This document shows, in pieces, positions 36,759 to 44,708 of a stretch of 64,000 nucleotides of DNA. This DNA is from Streptomyces sp. 71268 (GTDB taxonomy: Bacteria > Actinomycetota > Actinomycetes > Streptomycetales > Streptomycetaceae). The position numbers were made by a program, and so were the translations under genes. Every line of letters starts with the position of its first letter. Position 1 is the first letter of the stretch. The stretch lies in NCBI RefSeq assembly GCF_029392895.1, contig NZ_CP114200.1:897501-961500 (forward strand). The letters are read 5' to 3'. The notes beneath the pieces were generated by a model, which worked only from the letters and a program-made list of their open reading frames with translations, was not told the DNA's origin and did not search any database.

Positions 36759-38053
36759 GCGCGGGCACCGGGCAGGCGCGACCCGTCGTCACCGGGCTCG
36801 GCACCTTCACCCCGCTGGGCCGAGGCGCCGACAAACTCTTCGACGCCCTGTGCCGGGGCACGTCCGGGCTGCGCAGGCCGCCGCCGGGCCACCTCCTGGA
36901 CGGCACCGTGGGCGCGGCGGGCATCGCCCCGGAGATCGCGGCGCGCGAGGTGCTGCCACCCAGCGAGGGGCGGCTGGTCGACCGGTACGTCCTGATGGCC
37001 ATGGCCGCCGCCGACGACGCGGTCACCGACGCCGGCCTCACCGTCGGCCGGGACGTGGACCCGCACCGGGTCGCGGTGGTCATCTCCAGCGGCGCCGGCG
37101 GGCTGACCACCTACGAGGAGCAGACCCGGGCGCGCGCCGAGCGCGGCCCGACCGCCGTCAGCCCCTATCTGCTGCCCGGCATGCTGCCCAACATGGCCGC
37201 CGCCCGCATCGCCATCAAGTACGGTGCGCGGGGCTGGAGTTCGGCCATCGCCACCGCGTGCTCGGCCGGCGCGCACGCGGTGGCCGAGGCCGCGCGGCTG
37301 ATCCGCCTCGGCGAGGCCGACGTCGTGATCTGCGGCGGCGCCGAGGCCCCGCTCAACCCGACGTCGGCGCTGGCCTTCGCGCACGCCCGGGCGCTCGCCA
37401 GCGGCTGGGACGACCCGGAGCGGGCCAGCCGGCCCTTCGACCGGCGGCGCAACGGCTTCGTGCTGGCGGAGGGCGCGGGCGTGCTGGTCGTGGAGCGGGC
37501 CGAGCACGCGGACGCGCGGGGCGCGGCGGGCTACGCCGACCTCGCCGGCTGGGGCGCGACCACCGACGCGTACCGGCCGACGGCACCCCGGCCCGACGGC
37601 GAGGGGGCGGCGCACAGCATGCGCGGCGCGCTGGCCACGGCCGGGCTCGCGCCGGCCGACGTCGGCTACGTCAACGCGCACGGCACGGCCACCAAGCTGG
37701 GCGACATCGCGGAGACCAAGGCCGTACGCGCGGTCTTCGGGGATCGTTCGCCGGCGGTCAGCAGCACGAAGTCGATGACCGGTCACCTGCTCGGCGGCTC
37801 CGGCGCGGTGGAGGCGGCCATCTGCGCCCTCGCCGTGGCCCGGGGCGCGCTGCCGCCCACCCACAACCTGGACGAGGTGGACCCGCGCTGCGACCTGGAC
37901 CACGTGCGGGGCGCGGCCCGGCACCAGCGCGTCGAGGCCGTCATCTCCAACTCGTTCGCCTTCGGCGGCCACAACGTCAGCCTGCTCCTCACCACCGCGA
38001 GCACCCGCGGGAAACACCCGGTCACGACCTCAGAGAAGGGCTCACCCGCGTGA
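36755..38053 (+). CDS. FabF-like beta-ketoacyl-ACP synthase (KAS II)
   Basis: The 432-residue ketosynthase has an intact catalytic triad: Cys169 in ATACSAGAHAV, His309 in NAHGTATKLGD and His344 in KSMTGHLLGGSG. It ends in SNSFAFGGHNVSLLL. It is a single KS with no chain-length-factor partner, so a type II aromatic PKS is unlikely. It would perform one or a few decarboxylative condensations on an ACP-bound substrate. GTG start overlaps the ligase-2 stop, and its stop overlaps the HmaS-like start. Confidence 0.9.
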   Translation: MSAGTGQARPVVTGLGTFTPLGRGADKLFDALCRGTSGLRRPPPGHLLDGTVGAAGIAPEIAAREVLPPSEGRLVDRYVLMAMAAADDAVTDAGLTVGRDVDPHRVAVVISSGAGGLTTYEEQTRARAERGPTAVSPYLLPGMLPNMAAARIAIKYGARGWSSAIATACSAGAHAVAEAARLIRLGEADVVICGGAEAPLNPTSALAFAHARALASGWDDPERASRPFDRRRNGFVLAEGAGVLVVERAEHADARGAAGYADLAGWGATTDAYRPTAPRPDGEGAAHSMRGALATAGLAPADVGYVNAHGTATKLGDIAETKAVRAVFGDRSPAVSSTKSMTGHLLGGSGAVEAAICALAVARGALPPTHNLDEVDPRCDLDHVRGAARHQRVEAVISNSFAFGGHNVSLLLTTASTRGKHPVTTSEKGSPA

Positions 38054-39114
38054 AGATCGCAGCCGTGGACCACGTCGAGTTCTACGTCGGGGACGCGCAA
38101 CAGTCGGCGTTCTACCTCTGCACCGCGTTCGGGTTCCGTCTGTGCGGCCAGTCGGGGCCCGAGACCGGACAGCCCGGCCAACGCTCCCTGCTGCTGCGCC
38201 AGGGTGGCATCGACGTCCTGCTCACCTCGGCGCTGGCCGCCGGTCACCCGGTGGCCGAGTACGTGGCCCGGCACGGCGACGGCGTGGCCAACATCGCCTT
38301 CGCGGTGGACGACGCCGCCCGGGCGTTCGCGACGGCCACCGCGCGGGGGGCGGTCGCCGTCGAGGAACCCACCACGCACCGGCGGGGCGACACGGAGGTG
38401 GTGACCGCCGCCGTGCTCGGCTTCGGCGACGTCATCCACCGGTTGGTGCAGCGCACCGGCGACCGCACCGACTTCCTCCCCGGCACGGTGGACATCTTCG
38501 CCGAGGACCCGGACCCCGGCCAGCAGTTGCTGACCACCGTGGACCACGCGGCGATCTGCGTGCCGGCGGGCCAACTCGGGCCCACCGTCGCCTTCTACGA
38601 GCGGGTCTTCGGCTTCCGCCAGATCTTCGAGGAGTTCATCGAGGTCGGCGAGCAGGCCATGGACTCCAAGGTGGTGCAGAGCCCATCCGGCCAGGTCACC
38701 TTCACCATCATCGAGCCGGTGCCCGACCGCCGGCCCGGCCAGATCGACACCTTCCTGGCCAGCCACGGCGGCGCCGGCGTGCAGCACCTGGCGCTGCTCA
38801 CCGACGACATCGTGGCCACCGTGCCCGCCCTGAGCGCACGCGGCGTCAGGTTCCTGGACACGCCCGACGCGTACTACGACGACCTGACCGACCGCCTCGG
38901 CAGCCCCGACCTGCGCGTCGAGGACCTGCGGCGGACGGGCGTCCTGGTCGACCAGGACCACTGGGGCCAGGTCTTCCAGATCTTCACCCAGTCCCCGCAC
39001 GTGCGGAAGACCTTCTTCTGGGAGGTCATCGACCGGCACGGCGCCCGCACCTTCGGCAGCGGCAACATCAAGGCCCTCTACGAGGCCGTGGCCCGGGCCG
39101 AGGTCACGGCCTGA
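38050..39114 (+). CDS. hmaS: HmaS-like 4-hydroxymandelate synthase
   Basis: The 354-residue two-domain vicinal-oxygen-chelate dioxygenase has iron ligands His166 (TTVDHAAIC), His246 (GVQHLALL) and Glu325 (TFFWEVIDR). It matches remembered HmaS of Amycolatopsis better than HPPD: GDGVANIAFAV, LGFGDVIHRLVQR, DAYYDDLTDRL, GQVFQIFTQSPHVRKTFF and FGSGNIKALYEAV. HmaS converts (4-hydroxy)phenylpyruvate to (4-hydroxy)mandelate. GTG start overlaps the ketosynthase stop (GTGA), so it belongs to the ligase-KS operon. A homogentisate-forming HPPD is the alternative. Confidence 0.83.
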   Translation: MKIAAVDHVEFYVGDAQQSAFYLCTAFGFRLCGQSGPETGQPGQRSLLLRQGGIDVLLTSALAAGHPVAEYVARHGDGVANIAFAVDDAARAFATATARGAVAVEEPTTHRRGDTEVVTAAVLGFGDVIHRLVQRTGDRTDFLPGTVDIFAEDPDPGQQLLTTVDHAAICVPAGQLGPTVAFYERVFGFRQIFEEFIEVGEQAMDSKVVQSPSGQVTFTIIEPVPDRRPGQIDTFLASHGGAGVQHLALLTDDIVATVPALSARGVRFLDTPDAYYDDLTDRLGSPDLRVEDLRRTGVLVDQDHWGQVFQIFTQSPHVRKTFFWEVIDRHGARTFGSGNIKALYEAVARAEVTA

Positions 39115-39194
39115 GCCCGGGCCACGACGCCCCGGCGGGGCCCCGCCGCCCCTCAACACCCGCACCCGCACCCGTCGTACGTAAGGAATCTCCC

Positions 39195-40112
39195 GTGACT
39201 GCTCAGGACACAGCCGAGTTCACCCTGACCGACGAGGAGCGCGCCCTCCTGCCGTCGGACGAGGACGTCGCCGCCTACGCCGAACACGGCTGGTACTTGT
39301 CGAAGAAGCTGTTCACCGACGAGGAGACCGACCTCCTGGTGTCGGCGAGCGAGCGCTACTACGGCGGCCACCGCGACCGAAGACTGCCCGTCCGGCCGCC
39401 CAGGCTCGCCTACTGGGAACCGGCGGACGGCCCCGTACAGCGGCACAACGACTACATCCACTACGAGGACGACACGATCGGCCGCGTCCTGCGCAAGCCG
39501 CTGTTGGGTGCGGTGGCCGCGCGCCTGGCGCGGGCGGAGGCGATCCGGGTGTTCCAGTCCACGCTGATCTACAAGCCGCCGGTGGCCGGTGAGCCCTCGA
39601 ACGTCGTGCCCTGGCACTTCGACCGGCACTACTGGGCCACCTCCACCTCCGAGCGGATGCTGACCGCGTTCATCCCCTTCCACGACTGCGACGAGGAGAT
39701 GGGCACGATCACGATGGTGGACGGCAGCCACCGGTGGCGCGAGACCGCGGCCAACGACGCGACCTCGCTGCATTTCGCCGAGCGCGACCGTGGCGAGCTG
39801 GAGGCCATGTTGGAGGAGAACGCCCGCTACAACGGCGTGCGGGTGCGCAAGGTCCCGATGCGCATACCCAGGGGCCACGTCAGCTTCCACCACTGCCGCA
39901 CCTACCACGGCAGCGGGCCGAACCTGAGCGACCGGCCGCGGCGGGCCGTCTCCCTCCACCTCCAGGACACCGGGAACCGCTACCGCGCCTTCACCCGCTC
40001 GGACGGCACGCCCGTCTCGTACAACCACGACGTACTGGTGCGCAGGACGGCCGACGGCACACCCGACTACGGCGACCCGGAGTTCCTGCCGCTGCTGTGG
40101 AGCAACCGCTGA
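39195..40112 (+). CDS. Phytanoyl-CoA dioxygenase family (PhyH) Fe(II)/2-oxoglutarate oxygenase
   Basis: The 305-residue protein has the iron-binding motif WHFDRHYW (His141, Asp143), a distal histidine in CRTYHGSGPNLSDRPRRA (about His238) and a 2-oxoglutarate-binding Arg near 250. PhyH enzymes hydroxylate or halogenate unactivated carbons; Asp143 is kept, so halogenation (which needs Gly/Ala there) is not expected. GTG start follows AAGGAAT. It is last in the ligase/ACP/KS/HmaS operon and is followed by a hairpin. Beta-hydroxylation of the tethered intermediate is plausible. Confidence 0.83.
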   Translation: MTAQDTAEFTLTDEERALLPSDEDVAAYAEHGWYLSKKLFTDEETDLLVSASERYYGGHRDRRLPVRPPRLAYWEPADGPVQRHNDYIHYEDDTIGRVLRKPLLGAVAARLARAEAIRVFQSTLIYKPPVAGEPSNVVPWHFDRHYWATSTSERMLTAFIPFHDCDEEMGTITMVDGSHRWRETAANDATSLHFAERDRGELEAMLEENARYNGVRVRKVPMRIPRGHVSFHHCRTYHGSGPNLSDRPRRAVSLHLQDTGNRYRAFTRSDGTPVSYNHDVLVRRTADGTPDYGDPEFLPLLWSNR

Positions 40113-40122
40113 CGCGCTCTGT

Positions 40123-40149
40123 CGGGCGGGGCGGCGCCGGCCCCGCCCG
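40123..40149 (+). terminator. Hairpin after the PhyH gene
   Basis: CGGGCGGGG / CCCCGCCCG with a 9-nt self-complementary loop (CGGCGCCGG) lies 10 bp after the stop. It probably ends the operon that starts with the ACP. Confidence 0.6.
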
Positions 40150-40244
40150 TACGCCGGGCCGCCCGTCCCGCGCCCCTACCCCACCAGGGCGTCGCGCCGC
40201 CGCACCGCCGCGAGACGCCGCACCGAACGAGGAGAGCTGACCCG

Positions 40245-40283
40245 ATGCGTGATCCGTCCCCCGCCCGCGCGGTGCGCGCGTGA
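40245..40283 (+). CDS. 12-codon leader ORF (MRDPSPARAVRA)
   Basis: An ATG with a good AGGAGAG site 9 nt upstream opens a 12-residue frame whose TGA overlaps the GTG start of the next hydrolase (GTGA). It could serve only to deliver ribosomes to that GTG, which has no site of its own. No function is claimed for the peptide. Confidence 0.4.
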   Translation: MRDPSPARAVRA

Positions 40284-41146
40284 GCCGTGCGGCGCCGCTG
40301 GTCGGCGCGGCCCTGAACGCGCTGGCGCGCCCGGCGCCCGAGTTGGCCGGGCGGGCGGCGTACGCGCTGTTCCGCCATCCGCTGCGGCGCGGCAAGGTGC
40401 TGCCGCACGAGCGCGCCGTCCACGAGCGGGCCGCCGTCGAGGAGTTGGTGGTGGCCGGCAAACGGGTGCGGTGCTACCGCTGGGGAGACGGCGGCCGTCC
40501 CGTGCTGATGCTGCACGGGTGGCAGTCCCGGGCCTCGCGGTACGCGGGGTTCGTGCCGCGCCTTGAGGAGCTGGGGCTGACGGGGCTGTCCTTCGACGCG
40601 CCGGGCCACGGAGCGTCGGCGGGGCGCGTCACGACCGTACTGGAGTACCGCGAGATCATCGGCCGACTCCAGGAGCGGTACGGCACGTTCCACGCGATCG
40701 TCGCCCATTCGCTCGGCGCCACCAGCGCGTTCCTGGCGCTGCGGGGCGGCGCGCGGGCCGAGCGGCTGGTGACGGTGGCGGCGGTGCGGGACTTCGACCA
40801 CTTTCCCGACGCGTTCGCCCGCCTGCTCGGGCTGCTGCCGAGCCTGCGGCAGGACCTGCGCGAGCGGATCGAGCACCAGCTGTTCGGGCACGTGGCGGAC
40901 CCGTGGGCGCTGTTCGACGCGGTGCGCGCGGCCCCGGAGATCGACGTGCCGACGCGTCTGATCCACGACGCGGACGACGACCTGGTGCCCCTCGCGCAGG
41001 CGCACGCGCTGCGCGCGGCGTACGAGGGGCGGGCGGAGCTGGTCGTCACCCGCGGCCTCGGCCATCGCAAGGTGCTGGGCGAGCCGGCGGTGATCGAGAG
41101 CGCGCTGGAGTTCATCGCGCCGGCCTCCCGGCGGACCGCCCTTTAA
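40280..41146 (+). CDS. Alpha/beta hydrolase, paralog A
   Basis: The 288-residue protein has RCYRWGDGGRPVLMLHGWQSRASRYAG, FDAPGHGAS, the nucleophile Ser144 in AHSLGAT, the acid in IHDADDDLVP and the catalytic His in TRGLGHRKVLG. It is one of three closely similar hydrolases here (others at 44709 and 47226), which share the HGW(Q/E)SR and FDAPGHG blocks. The GTG start is coupled to a 12-codon leader. These may act as thioesterases or esterases for the pathway; the substrate is not known. Confidence 0.83.
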   Translation: MSRAAPLVGAALNALARPAPELAGRAAYALFRHPLRRGKVLPHERAVHERAAVEELVVAGKRVRCYRWGDGGRPVLMLHGWQSRASRYAGFVPRLEELGLTGLSFDAPGHGASAGRVTTVLEYREIIGRLQERYGTFHAIVAHSLGATSAFLALRGGARAERLVTVAAVRDFDHFPDAFARLLGLLPSLRQDLRERIEHQLFGHVADPWALFDAVRAAPEIDVPTRLIHDADDDLVPLAQAHALRAAYEGRAELVVTRGLGHRKVLGEPAVIESALEFIAPASRRTAL

Positions 41147-41148
41147 AT

Positions 41149-41166
41149 TAAACGCACGATCGTTTA
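41149..41166. promoter_or_regulatory. Shared TetR-type operator, site 4
   Basis: TAAACGCACGATCGTTTA is an inverted repeat (TAAACG, 6-nt spacer, CGTTTA). Its reverse strand contains ACGATCGTGCG. It lies right after hydrolase A and 104 bp before the MFS transporter start. Confidence 0.65.
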
Positions 41167-41269
41167 GTTTTATCGGGCGTCGGCGGCGCCTCGACGACCG
41201 GCCCGGCGCTCCGATGACCGCCGCGCGTCCGACGACCACCGCGCGTTCGATGGCGAAGGGACCCCCCGC

Positions 41270-42736
41270 ATGACCACCGCCTCACCCCAGTCACCAGACG
41301 CCAGCCCGCCACCGGAGGCGGCGCCGCGCGCCGAGCGGCCGCGGCCGGGACCCGCCCAGGCGCCGGCCACGGCCAAGCTCGCGCTGCTGGTCGCGTCGGG
41401 GGCCACGTTCCTCGCGGTGCTCGACACCACGATCGTCAACATCGCCTTCGCCGACCTGCGGACGGACTTCCCCGACGCCTCGCTGTCCCAACTCACCTAC
41501 GTCATCACGGCGTACACGGTGGTCTTCGCCGCGCTGCTCGCGGTCGCCGGGCGCACCGCCGACGTGCTCGGGCGCGGGAAGCTCTTCGTCTGGTCCACCG
41601 TGCTGTTCACCCTCGCCTCCGCGCTGAGCGGACTCGCGGTGGGCGTGCCGATGCTCGTGGCCGCCCGGGCGCTACAGGGCGTGGCGGCCGCCGGGATGAT
41701 CCCCTCGGCGCTCGGCCTGGTGCTCCAGCACACGCCGGCGGAGCGCCGACAGGCCGCCGTGGGCGTCTGGGGCGCGGTCGGCAGCATGGCCGCCGCCGTC
41801 GGCCCGAGCCTGGGCGGCCTGCTGGTGGACGCGTGGGGGTGGCGCAGCGTCTTCCTGATCAACCTGCCGATCGGCTTCGCCATCGCGGCCGTCGCGATGC
41901 GCCTCACCGGCGACGCGCCCAGCGGACGCCGGCTGCCCGACCCGGTGGGCACCGCCGCCCTGGCGCTCGGCATCGGCGGGATCGTGTTCGGCGTGACGCA
42001 GGGAACGGAGTGGGGCTGGGGCAGCGGCCGGGTGCTGGCCCTGCTGGCGGCCGGCGCCGTGCTCCTCGCGGCGGCCCTGCTGGCCTCCCGGCGGCACGCC
42101 GCGCCCGCCGTCGAGTGGGACCTGTGGCGCAGCCGCGCCTTCGCCGCCACCAACGTGGCCTCGCTGCTGTTCGGCGCGGCCATGTACGCCTACCTCCTGA
42201 GCACCCTGCTGTTCCTCAACGCCGTCTGGGGCTACTCGGAGTTGAAGGCGGGCCTCGCGGTGACGCCGGGCGCCTTCGCCGCCGCCGTCGGCGCGACGGT
42301 GGTCGGGCGCCGGGTGGGCCCGCGGGCCCAGTGGGCCGCCGTGGCCGTCGGCTCCGCGCTCTTCGCCGCCTCCTGCGCCGCGATGTACCTGCTGCTCGAC
42401 ACCGAGCGCGCGTACCTGACCCTGTGGCTGCCCATCGGCGTGCTGGCGGGGCTCGGCATCGGGGCGGCCCTGACGGCGATCTCCAACGCGGCCACGGCCT
42501 CGCTGGAACCCCACCGATTCGCCTCCGGCTCCGGCCTGCTGATGACCACGCGCCAGGTCGGCGGCGCGCTGGGGATCGCCGCCCTGGCCGCGATCCTGGA
42601 GCGCCACGGCCCCCTGGACGACCAGGGCTACCTGAACGTGTTCCTGGCCTGCGCGGTCGGCTCGGCGGCCGCCATGGCCGTCGCGCCCACGATCCGCTCC
42701 CGGGCCGCGGGGCGCCGCCCACACCCGGAGCGCTAG
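41270..42736 (+). CDS. MFS drug exporter, DHA2/EmrB-QacA type (14 TM)
   Basis: The 488-residue membrane protein has TM1 with motif D1-like VLDTTIVNIAFADLRTDF and motif A in GRTADVLGRGKLFVW. Motif C-like GPSLGGLLVDAWGWRSVFLINLP follows. The length and hydrophobic pattern fit a 14-helix drug:proton antiporter. The operator in its promoter puts it under the same control as the neighbouring genes, so it is the likely exporter or self-resistance pump for the product. The ATG is preceded by GAAGGG. Confidence 0.9.
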   Translation: MTTASPQSPDASPPPEAAPRAERPRPGPAQAPATAKLALLVASGATFLAVLDTTIVNIAFADLRTDFPDASLSQLTYVITAYTVVFAALLAVAGRTADVLGRGKLFVWSTVLFTLASALSGLAVGVPMLVAARALQGVAAAGMIPSALGLVLQHTPAERRQAAVGVWGAVGSMAAAVGPSLGGLLVDAWGWRSVFLINLPIGFAIAAVAMRLTGDAPSGRRLPDPVGTAALALGIGGIVFGVTQGTEWGWGSGRVLALLAAGAVLLAAALLASRRHAAPAVEWDLWRSRAFAATNVASLLFGAAMYAYLLSTLLFLNAVWGYSELKAGLAVTPGAFAAAVGATVVGRRVGPRAQWAAVAVGSALFAASCAAMYLLLDTERAYLTLWLPIGVLAGLGIGAALTAISNAATASLEPHRFASGSGLLMTTRQVGGALGIAALAAILERHGPLDDQGYLNVFLACAVGSAAAMAVAPTIRSRAAGRRPHPER

Positions 42737-42782
42737 CGGGCGGACCCGCCCGCCGCGCCCGCGACGCGAGGAAGCGAGCACC

Positions 42783-43754
42783 ATGCCACCCATCGACCGA
42801 TCCGACCGCACCGCCGCCCGCGCCGAGCACGCGCTGCTCGCCGAGCTCCAACCGGTGGTGGAGCACAACCTCCACCGCCACCTCGACGTGGCCAGGGAGT
42901 GGTTCCCGCACGAGTACATCCCCTGGAGCGCGGGGCGGGAGTTCGACGGGCCGCTCGGCGGGCGCCCGTGGACGCCGGACGAGGCCACGCTGCCCGAGGT
43001 GGCCCGCCTCTCGCTCGTGGTCAACCTGCTGACCGAGGACAACCTGCCCGGCTACCACTTCGCGGTGGCCGAGTTCGGCAAGGACGGGCCCTGGGGAAGC
43101 TGGGTCGACCGCTGGACGGCCGAGGAGGCCAGGCACGGCGCGGCCCTGCGGGACTACCTGCTGGTGACCCGCGCGGTGGACCCGAAAGCCCTGGAGCGCG
43201 CCCGGATGGCGCACATGTCAGCCGGTTACAAGCGGCCCGACGGCTACAGCGCCCTGCACGCCATCGCGTACGCCGCCTTCCAGGAGCTGGCCACCCGCAT
43301 CTCCCACCGCAACACCGGGCAGGCCAGCGGCGATCCGGTCTGCGACGCGCTGCTGGCCAGGATCGCCACGGACGAGAACCTGCACATGGTCTTCTACCGC
43401 AACCTGGTCGAGGCCGCGTTCGAACTGGCCCCGGACACCGCCATGCGGGTCGTACGCGACGTCGTCGTCGGCTTCGAGATGCCCGGCTCGACGATCAGGG
43501 ACTTCGGGCGCAAGTCCGCGGAGATCGCCCTGGCCGGCATCTACGACCTGCGGCTGCACCGGGACCACGTGGTCCTGCCGATCCTGCGCAAGCTGCGCGT
43601 CTTCGAGCGGTCCGACCTCGGACCGGCCGGCGAGGCCGCCCGGGAGGAACTCGACGCCTTCCTCACGCGGTTGGAGGCCAAGGCTACCTCCTTCACCACG
43701 CGGCGCGAGGGCATCCGGGCGGCGCGCGCCAAGCGCGCGACGACCGCCGTCTGA
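42783..43754 (+). CDS. Acyl-ACP desaturase (soluble diiron, DesA type)
   Basis: The 323-residue protein shows two diiron half-sites: TEDNLPGYHFAV (Glu and His near 85-92) with WTAEEARHGAALRDY (114-118), and TDENLHMVFYRNL further on. It strongly resembles mycobacterial DesA1/DesA2 stearoyl-ACP desaturases (LLVTRAVDPKALERARM). It would introduce a double bond, or hydroxylate, an ACP-bound acyl chain. The ATG follows GAGGAAGC, 46 bp after the MFS gene, so the two are probably one transcript. An acyl-ACP substrate fits the ACP/ketosynthase nearby. Confidence 0.87.
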   Translation: MPPIDRSDRTAARAEHALLAELQPVVEHNLHRHLDVAREWFPHEYIPWSAGREFDGPLGGRPWTPDEATLPEVARLSLVVNLLTEDNLPGYHFAVAEFGKDGPWGSWVDRWTAEEARHGAALRDYLLVTRAVDPKALERARMAHMSAGYKRPDGYSALHAIAYAAFQELATRISHRNTGQASGDPVCDALLARIATDENLHMVFYRNLVEAAFELAPDTAMRVVRDVVVGFEMPGSTIRDFGRKSAEIALAGIYDLRLHRDHVVLPILRKLRVFERSDLGPAGEAAREELDAFLTRLEAKATSFTTRREGIRAARAKRATTAV

Positions 43755-43764
43755 CCGGCCCCGG

Positions 43765-43793
43765 TGGCGGCGCCCCAGCGCGGGGCGCCGCCA
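43765..43793. terminator. Bidirectional hairpin terminator
   Basis: A 12-bp perfect stem (TGGCGGCGCCCC / GGGGCGCCGCCA) with a 5-nt loop separates the converging desaturase and Imm51 genes. Confidence 0.8.
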
Positions 43794-43798
43794 GCGGG

Positions 43799-44176
43799 TC
43801 AGTCGAACCAGTCCGGGTCCGCCGCCTCCAGGTACGCGGCCAGCACGGCCGGGTCGCGGTGGGCCTCGCTCAGCAGCGCGCCCAGGCGGCGCAGCGCGTC
43901 GGCGTCCGGGCCGTGCGCGGCGAACATGCCCGCCTCACAGTCGTACGCGACGTGCCCGGCCAACTCCGGGGCGCGCGAGCGTATCGCGGAGCGGGCGACG
44001 GCCTCCCAGTCGTACCCGCCGCCCTCGTGACCGCGTTCGCCGAAGGCCGCGGCGGTGGAGACCATGTGGTCGTCGCTCAGGATCAGCCCGTAGCGGTCCG
44101 GCGCGGAGTCGTACGCCAGGAAGATCAGCGGAGCGAAGCTCTCGCGGTCGGTCGGCTCGGTCGTCTCGGTGCTCAT
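43799..44176 (-). CDS. Imm51-family immunity protein
   Basis: A 125-residue acidic protein with the Imm51 pattern: FLAYDSAPDRYGLILSDDHMVSTAAAFGERGHEGGGYDWEAVARSAI, then DCEAGMFAAHGPDADALRRLGALL. Imm51 proteins neutralise polymorphic-toxin effectors, but no toxin gene is adjacent. It interrupts the metabolic block and is transcribed against it. It may be a solitary immunity gene protecting against kin toxins, or may have another role. Confidence 0.8.
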   Translation of the reverse strand: MSTETTEPTDRESFAPLIFLAYDSAPDRYGLILSDDHMVSTAAAFGERGHEGGGYDWEAVARSAIRSRAPELAGHVAYDCEAGMFAAHGPDADALRRLGALLSEAHRDPAVLAAYLEAADPDWFD

Positions 44177-44368
44177 GCGGGCATCGTAGGCAGGGGGTAC
44201 GACATCGCCGGCCCGCGCGCGTGGGGCGCGGGCCGCGGGCGGGAGCCAGCCCGCCGGCCCCGCACCCGCGCCTCGCCCCCCTACCGCGCGGGGCTCGCCC
44301 CCGGTCGAGCCCCGCGCGGGCGACTCCCCCGCCCCGTCCGCACGCGCCCCCGACGCGCCCGGCCGCGC

Positions 44369-44533
44369 TTACCGTCTCGCAGCCGGCTCGGGCGGCGCGA
44401 GCTGGCTACCGTCGGCGTCCGCGAGGAGTTGGGTGTCGATCACGGAGTCCAGGTGGTCCTTGAGCCACTGGTTCGGACCCGGCGGGCGAACCGGCACCTG
44501 GTCCGCACGGGGACAGGGCTGTGCGAGCGCCAT
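44369..44533 (-). CDS. Small protein of unknown function (54 aa)
   Basis: MALAQPCPRADQ begins a 54-residue frame with a strong GGAGG site 5 nt before the ATG. The C-terminal half (NQWLKDHLDSVIDTQLLADA) looks like a short amphipathic helix. A regulon operator lies 53 nt upstream, and a second one serves the divergent hydrolase B. That makes a real gene likely despite the lack of any recognised family. It could be a small partner protein or a peptide; no function is assigned. Confidence 0.6.
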   Translation of the reverse strand: MALAQPCPRADQVPVRPPGPNQWLKDHLDSVIDTQLLADADGSQLAPPEPAARR

Positions 44534-44585
44534 GTGGTCCTCCAGGGAAGAGAGTTGACCGACCGTAGAGCGACTAGATACTAGC

Positions 44586-44596
44586 ACGACCGTGCG
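44586..44596. promoter_or_regulatory. Shared TetR-type operator, site 5
   Basis: ACGACCGTGCG within the 12-bp dyad GCACG-AC-CGTGC (44584-44595). It lies 53 nt upstream of the 54-residue ORF on the minus strand. Confidence 0.65.
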
Positions 44597-44654
44597 TTCT
44601 TTTTCATCGCCAGCGACAGCCGATAGGCGGACGCCAGAAGGGAACAAATGTAAG

Positions 44655-44665
44655 CGAACGATCGT
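44655..44665. promoter_or_regulatory. Shared TetR-type operator, site 6
   Basis: CGAACGATCGT, whose reverse strand is ACGATCGTTCG, flanked by GCTAGC. It lies 44 nt upstream of hydrolase B. Confidence 0.65.
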
Positions 44666-44708
44666 GCTAGCATCTCGTCCACTTCTGATCGCATCGGGAA
44701 GGCGTGCC

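Noticed and set aside
36755..38053. Type II aromatic polyketide minimal PKS
   Set aside because: There is no chain-length factor, ketoreductase or aromatase/cyclase beside it; a single FabF-like KS alone does not make one.
38050..39114. Calling this gene 4-hydroxyphenylpyruvate dioxygenase (HPPD)
   Set aside because: Local motifs (GQVFQIFT, FGSGNIKALYEAV) and the presence of Hmo- and HpgT-like genes favour hydroxymandelate synthase; HPPD is kept as the alternative.
39195..40112. Non-heme iron halogenase (SyrB2/CytC3-like)
   Set aside because: The iron-binding Asp143 in WHFDRH is present; halogenases of this family replace it with Ala or Gly.
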